Shown here one piece after another: positions 15,155 through 21,007 of a stretch of 21,192 nt of DNA. Both the position numbers and the translations under genes were made by a program. Under the pieces are notes generated by a model, which was not told the origin of the DNA, did no database searches, and saw only the letters and a list, made by a program, of their open reading frames with translations. The stretch comes from Kerstersia similis (GTDB taxonomy: Bacteria; Pseudomonadota; Gammaproteobacteria; Burkholderiales; Burkholderiaceae_B): the NCBI RefSeq assembly GCF_965139615.1, contig NZ_CBCSIQ010000039.1, positions 1 to 21,192 of the forward strand, written 5' to 3'. Position 1 is the stretch's first letter. The number at the start of each line of letters is the position of its first letter.

Positions 15155-16786
15155 TCAGCTCCTGTTGTCACGGTTCACGAATGCATCAATTTCCGAGTTG
15201 CGCTCCTGCTGCCGCTCCTGGACATACGAAACATAGTCCTCGACGTCGAACGTATTGCCTTCACTTTTGGCCTGCCATTCAGCGTGGGATTCCGCTGCCT
15301 TGGCTTGATCGGCTTCTGACAGATTGCAGAATCCTCCGGTTTGGTTGATCCATCCGTTATCGCCGCCAGTGGCTTCGGCACCGCCCAGACTGTCGCCATC
15401 GAATGCAGCAGCATCAGGGTTGTCGGCCTTGGTTGGTTCCATGCTCGCGCGGATCGAGGCCGCCAGTTTCCCGCCTGCGGTTTCGCTGACGCGCTGTTGC
15501 GCACTTTGCTTGACTGCCGCACCCGCACCCTTGGCAAGCTCTCCTACGGTGCCTGCTGCCAGTTTCGCTGCCCGAGAGAAACCGCCGCCTGAACCACCTC
15601 CACTGCCTCCAAAGCCTGCGGCCTGGGCGAACGGTGAACTACCAGCCGTACCGGCGGCATCACTTTTACTGCCCGCGTTCCCACTCACGGAGCCTAGGCC
15701 CGGCATATCGCCGCCGTTGCTCATGCTTCCCGCTGCTTTCTGCATTGCAGCCTGAACCGCCGACCCCACGCCTGCGGCTCCCATCATGGCTTTGTCAGCC
15801 GCTGCGACACCACCTGTAGCCAGGCTGGCGGCTGTCATAGTGGCTCCTACTGCCGCCCCGGCACCAAAGCTGCCAACGCTGCCGATTGCACCCACGCTGG
15901 CCCCTGTGACGATGCCGGAGATCATCGCGGGCACACGGTTCACCAGGAACAGCAGGATCAAGGAGATCACCAGCATGACGGCCAGTTCCTGCGATGCCAT
16001 GCCTTCGCTGATCTGGTCGTAATAGTGGTTGATGAACTGCCTGCCGATGGCGACCAGGAGAATCATGGCCCTCAGTTGGGCAGCGACGCCCAGCACGGTT
16101 TTGTAGTAGTTGATCGCCATGTCCGAAGTCCAACGCGAGCCGCCAAAGCCCAGGAAGAAAACACCGGCGTAAAGCAGAATCCACGCCGATGCCGTGACCA
16201 GCAGCAGGTTGATCGCGATCAGCGCCAGGACGATCAAGACGGCGATGGCCAGCAGCTCCATGGTTAAGGCGATGGCCAGCAGCTCCATGGTTAAGGCGGT
16301 GGCCAGCTTGCGCCACCCGAGTTTTGTCGTTGCCTGGACGGTTTTGTCGTACAGCTCGAAACCAAGATCGAGGATGCTGGAAGGCCCGAGATTGTTGTTC
16401 GACAGTCCACCGGCTTCGGCACCCAGGGTTTGCAGTGACGCGACTATCGTCCCAGCCAGATTCATGCCGGTGTTCGCGTGCGTAAGCAGCCACCAGAAGA
16501 AGCCGGTAAAGATGGTGAAGCGGACGAGCTCCGAAAAGAACTCGCCTATGTCTGCCTTGCGCATGGCCATCAGACCAAACGTCCACACCATCGAGATCAC
16601 GACCAGCGACCAGAACAGGCGCGAGGCAGCGGATTGAATCGCAGGCCCCCAGGTGGCCGCCGCATCGTGAAAACGATCCAGCACGTCGTTCATGACGTTG
16701 CTGCTGGATAAGCCATCGGCAAAGGCTGGCTCGGCACTCAACGCGAACGTGCCGACGGCCAGGACGCCAAGAATCATGCGTTTCAT
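15155..16786 (-). CDS. trbL: TrbL/VirB6-family mating-apparatus membrane protein
   Basis: The protein has 543 residues, starting behind GAGGAGG at 16786. An N-terminal signal-like segment (MKRMILGVLAVGTFALSAEP) is followed by hydrophobic segments near residues 42-65, 85-105, 160-215, 235-250 and 265-295, matching the polytopic TrbL core. Then comes a long Gly/Ala/Ser-rich hydrophilic C-terminus that ends EIDAFVNRDNRS. TrbL is the inner-membrane channel subunit (VirB6 equivalent) of P-type IV secretion systems such as RP4's. A perfect 27-bp tandem duplication adds nine residues in the third hydrophobic block. It follows trbJ and trbK in RP4 order, but the rest of the trb operon is absent. It may be a replacement subunit for a helper plasmid's mating channel (inference). 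Confidence 0.88.
   Translation of the reverse strand: MKRMILGVLAVGTFALSAEPAFADGLSSSNVMNDVLDRFHDAAATWGPAIQSAASRLFWSLVVISMVWTFGLMAMRKADIGEFFSELVRFTIFTGFFWWLLTHANTGMNLAGTIVASLQTLGAEAGGLSNNNLGPSSILDLGFELYDKTVQATTKLGWRKLATALTMELLAIALTMELLAIAVLIVLALIAINLLLVTASAWILLYAGVFFLGFGGSRWTSDMAINYYKTVLGVAAQLRAMILLVAIGRQFINHYYDQISEGMASQELAVMLVISLILLFLVNRVPAMISGIVTGASVGAIGSVGSFGAGAAVGATMTAASLATGGVAAADKAMMGAAGVGSAVQAAMQKAAGSMSNGGDMPGLGSVSGNAGSKSDAAGTAGSSPFAQAAGFGGSGGGSGGGFSRAAKLAAGTVGELAKGAGAAVKQSAQQRVSETAGGKLAASIRASMEPTKADNPDAAAFDGDSLGGAEATGGDNGWINQTGGFCNLSEADQAKAAESHAEWQAKSEGNTFDVEDYVSYVQERQQERNSEIDAFVNRDNRS
16242..16295 (-). repeat. 27-bp perfect tandem duplication inside trbL
   Basis: The 27-base unit at 16242-16268 is repeated exactly at 16269-16295. 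In TrbL this yields LTMELLAIA twice in a row within a membrane-spanning block. A whole number of codons is added, so the frame is kept. Absence of any mismatch suggests a recent slippage event (or an assembly artefact). Confidence 0.92.
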
Positions 16787-16795
16787 GTGGCCTCC

Positions 16796-17023
16796 TCAGT
16801 AGCGATCAGGTGAACTGGGCTTGAACTCCCATTTCCGCATGGTCTCGGCACGCTGGAAGCTCTTGCATTCCTCCGTGAAAGCCAGGCGTTGGGACTTGCT
16901 CTTGATCTCCGCCAGCGCCTCTTCATAAGCACCAGGTGCGCAGGTGGCAGCGTTGGGTTCGGGCATCGCATCACTGCAACCGGCCAAGCCGACGACAAGG
17001 GCGAGAAGGATGGTTTTTTTCAT
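16796..17023 (-). CDS. trbK: TrbK-like entry-exclusion lipoprotein
   Basis: This is a 75-residue lipoprotein with the signal MKKTILLALVVGLAGC, a lipobox (LAGC) and predicted acylation at Cys16. A short mature domain contains two further cysteines (ATCAPGAYEEALAEI and EECKSFQRAE). In RP4 the gene between trbJ and trbL is trbK, a small lipoprotein that blocks entry of related plasmids into the cell; position and architecture match. The ATG at 17023 has AGGGAG 8 bp upstream. The C-terminal tail MRKWEFKPSSPDRY is almost the same as the end of TrbJ. It probably gives the host exclusion against IncP-type plasmids or sister elements. Confidence 0.8.
   Translation of the reverse strand: MKKTILLALVVGLAGCSDAMPEPNAATCAPGAYEEALAEIKSKSQRLAFTEECKSFQRAETMRKWEFKPSSPDRY
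16799..16840 (-). repeat. Copy 1 of 42-bp repeat encoding the trbK C-terminus
   Basis: This segment codes for MRKWEFKPSSPDRY at the end of TrbK. It matches 37 of 42 bases of the segment at 17040-17081. Similarity extends loosely past the stop codon into the next gene's ribosome-site region (TGAGGAGG here, TAAGGGAG in the other copy). Confidence 0.9.
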
Positions 17024-17036
17024 TTGTCTGTCTCCC

Positions 17037-17807
17037 TTAGTAGCGATCCGGTGAACTCGGCAGGAAGTCCCATTTCCGCATTCTTTCTTCCATCGCTTCG
17101 CCCTGGGCCTCGGCATCCAGTTCGGCAGCGATGCGCGCCGCCTCTGCGTTCTGCTGGGCGGTGAGCATGGTGCGGATTTGCAAGAGCTGGTGGGCCTGTT
17201 GGCTGGCAAGCTGATTGGCGTAGCCGATGGCCTGCAACTGGCCGCTGGCCCCTTGCGCTGCGGTTTGTAAACGCTCAAGGGTGCGAGCGTCGTTACGCAA
17301 TGCCTTTTGCTGGTCGCTGATCGTCTGGAACAAGGCGTCGTTCGCCTTTTTCTGCGACTCCGATGCCAGGCGGCGGTTTTCTGCCATCGCGGCTTCCTCG
17401 GCAGGCGTGCAGCCGCCGCTGCCGTTGAAGCATGGGGAGCTACGGTAATACGCAATGTCCTGGTACTTGGACAGATAGCGATCCAGGCTGCCAAGTTGGT
17501 TTTCGTAATAGGCCAGCGTGTTCTGCGCGGCAATCAGTCGGTCGATGGTGGTCTGTGCCTGATCCCAAATGTATGCAGCCGGTGCCAGCGTGTTTTGCAG
17601 CATGTTTTCGTACTGCTGCAATTGGGTCTGGTATTGCTCGATCTGCTTGGCGGTTTGGGCGACCGCTTCCATCGCAGACATGATGTTCTGCACCAGGTTA
17701 CCGCCGTCGATGACAGGGATGCCCGCGTAGGTTGGTGTGGTGATGAAGCCAGTTGCGATTGCAACGGCCATAGCGGATTTAGCCGCTAAAAGGCGGATGC
17801 GTCTCAT
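17037..17807 (-). CDS. trbJ: TrbJ/VirB5-family periplasmic mating protein
   Basis: The protein has 256 residues from the ATG at 17807 (GAGG about 9 bp upstream). A longer frame to 17870 is not supported. Residues 1-28 are a signal peptide (cleavage TYA-GIPV). The mature part begins GIPVIDGGNLVQNIMSAMEA and continues with long heptad-rich helices (QIEQYQTQLQQYENMLQNTL), the TrbJ hallmark. A disulfide-capable SSPCFNGSGGC loop lies near residue 125. TrbJ is the VirB5-like minor pilus component that contacts recipient cells. It is the first gene of the trbJ-trbK-trbL series. A perfect KorB operator match overlaps codons 6-10. The tail MRKWDFLPSSPDRY is shared with TrbK. Confidence 0.88.
   Translation of the reverse strand: MRRIRLLAAKSAMAVAIATGFITTPTYAGIPVIDGGNLVQNIMSAMEAVAQTAKQIEQYQTQLQQYENMLQNTLAPAAYIWDQAQTTIDRLIAAQNTLAYYENQLGSLDRYLSKYQDIAYYRSSPCFNGSGGCTPAEEAAMAENRRLASESQKKANDALFQTISDQQKALRNDARTLERLQTAAQGASGQLQAIGYANQLASQQAHQLLQIRTMLTAQQNAEAARIAAELDAEAQGEAMEERMRKWDFLPSSPDRY
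17040..17081 (-). repeat. Copy 2 of 42-bp repeat encoding the trbJ C-terminus
   Basis: This codes for MRKWDFLPSSPDRY at the end of TrbJ. Compared with copy 1 there are five base differences, three of which change nothing in the SSPDRY/MRKW blocks. Confidence 0.9.
17778..17790. promoter_or_regulatory. KorB operator (O_B) match within trbJ 5' end
   Basis: TTTAGCCGCTAAA is an exact match to the 13-bp KorB operator consensus of IncP plasmids (TTTAGCSGCTAAA). KorB is the ParB-like protein that represses and partitions RK2/RP4. The site is 17 to 29 bp inside the trbJ coding region. KorB can repress from a distance and spread on DNA, so binding could repress the trb block when an IncP plasmid is present or tether the island to plasmid partition. 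The match is direct; the role is inference. Confidence 0.75.
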
Positions 17808-18004
17808 GGTCGAGTACCTCGATGTGATGTGGTTAGCTATTGCGGCTAATCTGCCCCACAACGCCGTCAAGGCTGGTCATGGGGTTGGGCCATCACGAGA
17901 CAGTTCGCCACGACTCTGTCAAGGTACCCGCCCGGGCGACACCATCACGCCCTTGCAAGATATTGTTGAGATTGGTGTGTGCCGTGCAACCCTGCACGGA
18001 ATTT
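17808..18004. other. trbJ upstream region and convergent hairpin
   Basis: No gene is seen. It should hold the trb promoter: a minus-strand TTGACG lies near 17867, but no good -10 follows. An inverted repeat TTAGC(7)GCTAA near 17833-17849 is close to trbJ's start. A 7-bp hairpin, CCGTGCA (17982-17988) with TGCACGG (17993-17999), is followed on the plus strand by AATTTTTATT, a terminator shape for plus-strand transcripts. Confidence 0.45.
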
Positions 18005-18187
18005 TTATTGCTTCGCTGGCTTTTCCAGCCCGACCGCACGGCCCATTTCTTCTAAGTCCAGCGGTTGTACTGCCGCGATCAAAATCTCACGGATTTCTGC
18101 TTCGGTGCTTCTTCCGTTTAACGCCGCTCGAATTTTCAGTGCCTGGTGCACTTCATCCGATAAATTTCTAATATGCAAATTTGCCAT
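18005..18187 (-). CDS. FitA/StbC-type antitoxin without its PIN-domain toxin
   Basis: This is a 60-residue Arc-type ribbon-helix-helix protein: MANLHIRNLSDEVHQALKIR then AALNGRSTEAEIREILIAA, ending GRAVGLEKPAKQ. It is the canonical FitA/plasmid-stability StbC form. The ATG at 18187 is used; a GTG lies one codon upstream. Such genes normally overlap a downstream VapC/FitB PIN-domain RNase. Here the next 197 bp on that strand hold none, so it is an orphan. It occupies the place where RP4 has traJ next to oriT. It may be autoregulated through the repeat at 18191-18225, or may defend against homologous toxins. Confidence 0.8.
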   Translation of the reverse strand: MANLHIRNLSDEVHQALKIRAALNGRSTEAEIREILIAAVQPLDLEEMGRAVGLEKPAKQ

Positions 18188-18190
18188 CAC

Positions 18191-18225
18191 TGATACCGTT
18201 TAAGGGCTTGGTGGAAATGGTATCA
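18191..18225. promoter_or_regulatory. Inverted repeat upstream of the FitA-type gene
   Basis: TGATACC (18191-18197) and GGTATCA (18219-18225) are perfect 7-bp inverted copies 21 bp apart, directly before the antitoxin start. FitA-type proteins bind such repeats to repress their own promoter. Confidence 0.5.
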
Positions 18226-18302
18226 AAGGCATAAAAAATATCAACCCGAATTTCTGATGATTGAGTTGACTGGTTCACTCATGGGGGCAGTGCATTCCTT
18301 TT

Positions 18303-18420
18303 CGGCGGTAGCCGGACAGCCTCGCAGAGCAGGATTCCCGTTGAGTGCCCCCGGCGCGAATAAGGGACAGTGAAGAAGGACAACCCGCTTGCGGGTGGGC
18401 CTACTTCACCCATCCTGCCC
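18303..18420. other. oriT: IncP (RP4/RK2)-type origin of transfer
   Basis: Compared from memory with RP4 oriT, this stretch matches block after block: CGGCGGTAGCCGG, AGCCTCGCAGAGCAGGATTC, GAATAAGGGACAGTGAAGAA, a CCCGC(TT)GCGGG hairpin (18384-18395), GGGCCTACTTCACC and ATCCTGCCC. The inverted repeat bound by TraJ is present as GTGAAGAAGG (18370-18379) and CCTACTTCAC (18400-18409), 9 of 10 paired. The relaxase nick sequence of the IncP/Q type (YATCCTG|C) is CATCCTG|C, placing nic between 18417 and 18418. Similarity stops on both sides where RP4 has traJ (left) and traK (right), and no relaxase gene is in the window. An IncP helper providing TraI and TraJ could mobilise the island from here. Confidence 0.92.
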
Positions 18421-18773
18421 GCATTTCAGCCGCGATTCTCCGTATAGCCAAAACAGATTCTTTCGCCGCTTTGCCGCTATCGAATGTCGATTGCATGTCG
18501 GTCGTTGTGAAATCGGCTAAGTCGCGCAGCAATCGTGGAAAATCGCGTTGTAATCGGCATGGAATCGGGCTTATCAATCGCGCTTCGCTACTGCTTGTGC
18601 GGAAGGGATGGAATTGCCTGACTACTCATTTTCATCAGATGACGATTAAGTGACTGGCCGCCCCTCAAGTGTCAATAACTTGGCGTCTTTCAACCGGCAA
18701 CGCATGTCGGCCTATGATGGGTCGGGTGGATGGGTTTCGTGACAAGACGGCATCCTGCGAGATTGATCATTTT
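18421..18773. other. Gene-free region right of oriT
   Basis: Apart from the phased repeats I see no supported gene between nic and the KorB site. A minus-strand frame of 75 codons ends inside oriT (18401-18625; final residues IRRIAAEMRAGWVK) but lacks a start codon and ribosome site in its first half. Confidence 0.5.
18487..18580 (+). repeat. Helically phased AATCG/TCG repeats beside oriT
   Basis: AATCG occurs at 18511, 18531, 18541, 18552, 18563 and 18576. Counting bare TCG, the series 18487, 18498, 18513, 18522, 18533, 18543, 18554, 18565, 18578 is spaced mostly 9 to 13 bp, close to one DNA turn. The array lies 70 to 160 bp from nic, on the side where RP4 has its TraK-bound, bent oriT region. 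It could be a protein-wrapping or bending site. A gene in this interval is not supported. Confidence 0.6.
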
Positions 18774-18786
18774 TTTAGCCGCTAAA
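18774..18786. promoter_or_regulatory. KorB operator (O_B) match upstream of lipoprotein gene
   Basis: TTTAGCCGCTAAA again matches the IncP KorB operator consensus exactly. The symmetry extends one more pair (TTTTAGC and GCTAAAA, 18773-18787). It overlaps a TAAAAT hexamer (18783-18788) that could serve as a -10 element about 55 bp before the lipoprotein ATG, as expected for direct repression. The function is inference. Confidence 0.78.
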
Positions 18787-18840
18787 ATTTGGGCTGTTGA
18801 TTGATTTCAGGCGTCGCGGATGCCGCCAAGGAGAAGAGGT

Positions 18841-19113
18841 ATGCAGGGGTTCAGGAATGCGGTCATGGTGGGGTTTCTGGCAGCAGCACTGGCTGGGTGC
18901 GGCGACAAGCAGGACGTTACGCCGCCTGCGCAGACGCCAGCCGTCACTGCGCCAGGCACGTCTGCCACGGGCCCGGCTCCCGCTGCATCAGCCGGTGCCG
19001 AATGTTCCCCCGATCGCTGGAAGACGTTGCCAGAAGGAAAAGATCGGGATGCCTTGGTCGAACGCTGCATGACGCAAGGCAGCTACCAACGCAGCGAACC
19101 GCAGACGTTTTAA
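18841..19113 (+). CDS. Small lipoprotein, possible exclusion or surface protein
   Basis: The protein has 90 residues. The ATG at 18841 has AAGGAG 8 bp upstream; an earlier in-frame ATG at 18820 precedes that site. The signal MQGFRNAVMVGFLAAALAGC ends in a lipobox with predicted acylation at Cys20. A Pro/Ala/Thr-rich linker (about 25-52) leads to a small domain with two cysteines (ECSPDRWKTLPEGKDR, then ERCMTQGSYQ). Layout resembles TrbK/EexN-type exclusion lipoproteins, though I cannot assign it firmly. A KorB operator match lies 55 bp upstream, so it may be switched by an IncP plasmid. It could be a second exclusion protein beside TrbK. Confidence 0.7.
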   Translation: MQGFRNAVMVGFLAAALAGCGDKQDVTPPAQTPAVTAPGTSATGPAPAASAGAECSPDRWKTLPEGKDRDALVERCMTQGSYQRSEPQTF

Positions 19114-19248
19114 AAGCGGTTTTACGCCAAAGTAAAGAGACCGGCTATTTCTTGTTCGTCCAGCCGTGTCGCGACAACTGCTGTTTGTTAACAAATGAGG
19201 GGCAGGCGAGAAAACTGGTGCTCGCTGATCGAGTCCAGTGTGTTGTAT

Positions 19249-20088
19249 TTAGTTTTCTCTTGTTTGATGATCCTCTACATATTGATGTGTCGCTACTCCA
19301 TCGACTATCTTGATTATCCCGCGCCTCAGTTTTATGGGCGATGAGATCATTTTGTCTGTAGGTAATATCTCCGTTATATCGTTTATGTCCCCAATGTCTA
19401 ACTCTAAAGCCCCTTTTGGATTTAGCGCTTCTGTTTTGGCTCCCAAACAAATTCTATATTCTCTCTGCCACGCGAATTCTATGTCTTTTCGAAATAGCCC
19501 TACAAGACCACTGTGATTTGCCATATCTATGTACTCGACTTGGCCATGTCCTCCTTCAAAAAAATCTGAATTGTATAGATGAGGATTGGAGCGGATCGCT
19601 TTGCTTAATCTTTTTGAAAATTCAGCATTGTTTCTAATAATCATTAGATGACTGCCTAGCTCCATGAATCTGCTACTAAGCAAGACTTCACCATGAAGTT
19701 CTCCAGGGATTTTTCCATTGGGGCCATCAGCCAAGGCCGACATGCAAAAGATAAATATATTGCTCGGGTTGGGAAGGTCTAAGTGCATGGTTGCATCATC
19801 TCCAAGCGAAATTTCTTTTCCCCCTATGTTTAAAAATATCTCGCTTACTTTTTCTGCTGTTTTTCTTGAATGAAGCTTTAAATAGTTTTTCTCTAAAAAG
19901 TCCCTTCTTAATCCTGTTAAGGGCTCGCCCTCAAGCTCGGAAAAGTATTGAACGCTATTCATATAAACTTTTCCTCTCTGAAGCTCTTTAAGTCTGGAAA
20001 GTGTTCCAACACGGAACAATAGCCAGCACTGCCGATTTGGCGTTCGGTCAGGAATAGCGCTAAGGTTTGCAGACCCCGTTAGATTCAT
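19249..20088 (-). CDS. AT-rich accessory protein of unknown function
   Basis: This 279-residue soluble protein has its ATG at 20088 preceded by AAGGAGG. The N-terminal part (LLFRVGTLSRLKELQRGKVY, then MNSVQYFSELEGE) and a later FAWQREYRI are reminiscent of DUF2971-like proteins, which share an L-R-x-L...Y.NS and a W..EYR pattern; this is a loose resemblance, not an assignment. No signal peptide, membrane span or catalytic motif was seen. The DNA is clearly AT-richer than neighbours, and the gene stands alone between oriT and IS66 elements. It fits recently acquired cargo, possibly defence-related. Confidence 0.6.
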   Translation of the reverse strand: MNLTGSANLSAIPDRTPNRQCWLLFRVGTLSRLKELQRGKVYMNSVQYFSELEGEPLTGLRRDFLEKNYLKLHSRKTAEKVSEIFLNIGGKEISLGDDATMHLDLPNPSNIFIFCMSALADGPNGKIPGELHGEVLLSSRFMELGSHLMIIRNNAEFSKRLSKAIRSNPHLYNSDFFEGGHGQVEYIDMANHSGLVGLFRKDIEFAWQREYRICLGAKTEALNPKGALELDIGDINDITEILPTDKMISSPIKLRRGIIKIVDGVATHQYVEDHQTREN

Positions 20089-20523
20089 CACTCCTCCTTT
20101 TTACTCTTGTGACGGTTGTGCTCCATCAGGAAGCACTGACTGGTTTATGAAATTCGGCCGATAATCACTCATGGAAAATTTTATAATAAATTGTTTTTCG
20201 AAGAGGGTTTTCAAGTGGGGCTATAAATTAAAACTACCTTCGGTCGAACGCAATCACATCTCCTCTTTGGCGTAAAACCTCGGCCAAAGGCCGAAGGGCA
20301 AAGGCTACAAAAGCCTGCGCCTAGTGGATTATCTCTTGGATAAATCATGGATCGGTTTTTCAAACCGACCCTAACCTCATGTTTTAGAAAGATTTTTAAG
20401 AAATCCAAGGGGAGCGTTACTGCGGAGGATGGGGAATGTTACTGCGGCGAAGGGGGAACGTTACTGCGGTCAACGCCGGCAGCAACGTCCTGGGTTCGTC
20501 CTTTCGCGGGCCTTCGCAGCATC
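20089..20523. other. Intergenic region left of IS66 element
   Basis: No gene can be supported in these 435 bp. The first part is AT-rich and holds the promoter of the minus-strand gene. At 20280-20294 TCGGCC(AAA)GGCCGA forms a small hairpin. Three imperfect tandem repeats lie at 20408-20470. Confidence 0.5.
20408..20470 (+). repeat. Three imperfect repeats with core GTTACTGCGG
   Basis: GGGGAGCGTTACTGCGG (20409-20425), GGGGAATGTTACTGCGG (20431-20447) and GGGGAACGTTACTGCGG (about 20453-20469) are spaced 22 bp apart. Similar multiple terminal repeats occur at ends of IS21-family elements, so this may be the surviving end of one. No istA/istB is present in the window. Confidence 0.7.
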
Positions 20524-20602
20524 GTAACCGTCCGGTGAAGGCACCTTGAACGGGTAAGAGCGATGCAGGAGCATACGTGTCCACGCAAATAGGTGGGCAT
20601 TT

Positions 20603-21007
20603 ATGCTTTTAATTCCAGAAGAGTCTTCATCAGGCCGTCGACGCCGCCGTCGATACACGAACGAATACAAGGCCAGATTGGTGGCGCAATGTCAGCAACC
20701 CCATGTCTCGGTCGCAGCGATCGCGTTATCGCATGGCATCAATGCCAATCTGTTGAGGAAATGGATACGGGAACAGAGCGAGACAGGGCCGATGGTCTCA
20801 CAGCCGAGTCTTGCGATGGTGCCAGCCAAGTCTGGCTTCATTGAACTGCAACCGTCATTACATGGGGAAGAAGGCCGTCAACCTGCCATCGCAGAGTCGA
20901 CACGAATCACGGTAGAACTGCCCTCCAGCCAAGGCCCGATCCGACTGCACTGGCCGCCAGAGCACGCCGACCGTCTGGCGGTGTGCCTGAAGGTCTTGCT
21001 GACATGA
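20603..21007 (+). CDS. tnpA: IS66 accessory protein TnpA (OrfA)
   Basis: This is a 134-residue IS66-type accessory protein. A basic region with the helix-turn-helix (RRYTNEYKARLVAQCQQPHV, then AAIALSHGINANLLRKWIRE) is followed by the family C-terminal block ITVELPSSQGPIRLHWPPEH. The stop overlaps the tnpB ATG by the usual ATGA. In IS66 elements TnpA and TnpB are needed together with the TnpC transposase. Its own element is broken downstream in tnpB by another insertion, so it may be functionless unless complemented. Confidence 0.88.
   Translation: MLLIPEESSSGRRRRRRYTNEYKARLVAQCQQPHVSVAAIALSHGINANLLRKWIREQSETGPMVSQPSLAMVPAKSGFIELQPSLHGEEGRQPAIAESTRITVELPSSQGPIRLHWPPEHADRLAVCLKVLLT

Noticed and set aside
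15795..16586. 263-codon second frame inside trbL on the same strand
   Set aside because: Out-of-frame shadow rich in Arg/His/Gly, without membrane segments; trbL is clearly the real frame.
18487..18580. CRISPR-like array
   Set aside because: Repeat units are only 5 bp with 5 to 8 bp between them; no CRISPR repeats or cas genes are present anywhere in the window.
18401..18625. 75-codon minus-strand frame ending inside oriT
   Set aside because: No start codon or ribosome site in its first half and no known relative. It overlaps the phased repeat array, which better explains the sequence.
18345..18653. Plus-strand 102-codon frame starting in oriT
   Set aside because: It overlaps the oriT hairpin and nic region and lacks any protein-like pattern.
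20631..20660. Arg-rich stretch in IS66 TnpA as a possible nuclear-signal or viral protein
   Set aside because: It is the normal basic start of IS66 OrfA before its helix-turn-helix.
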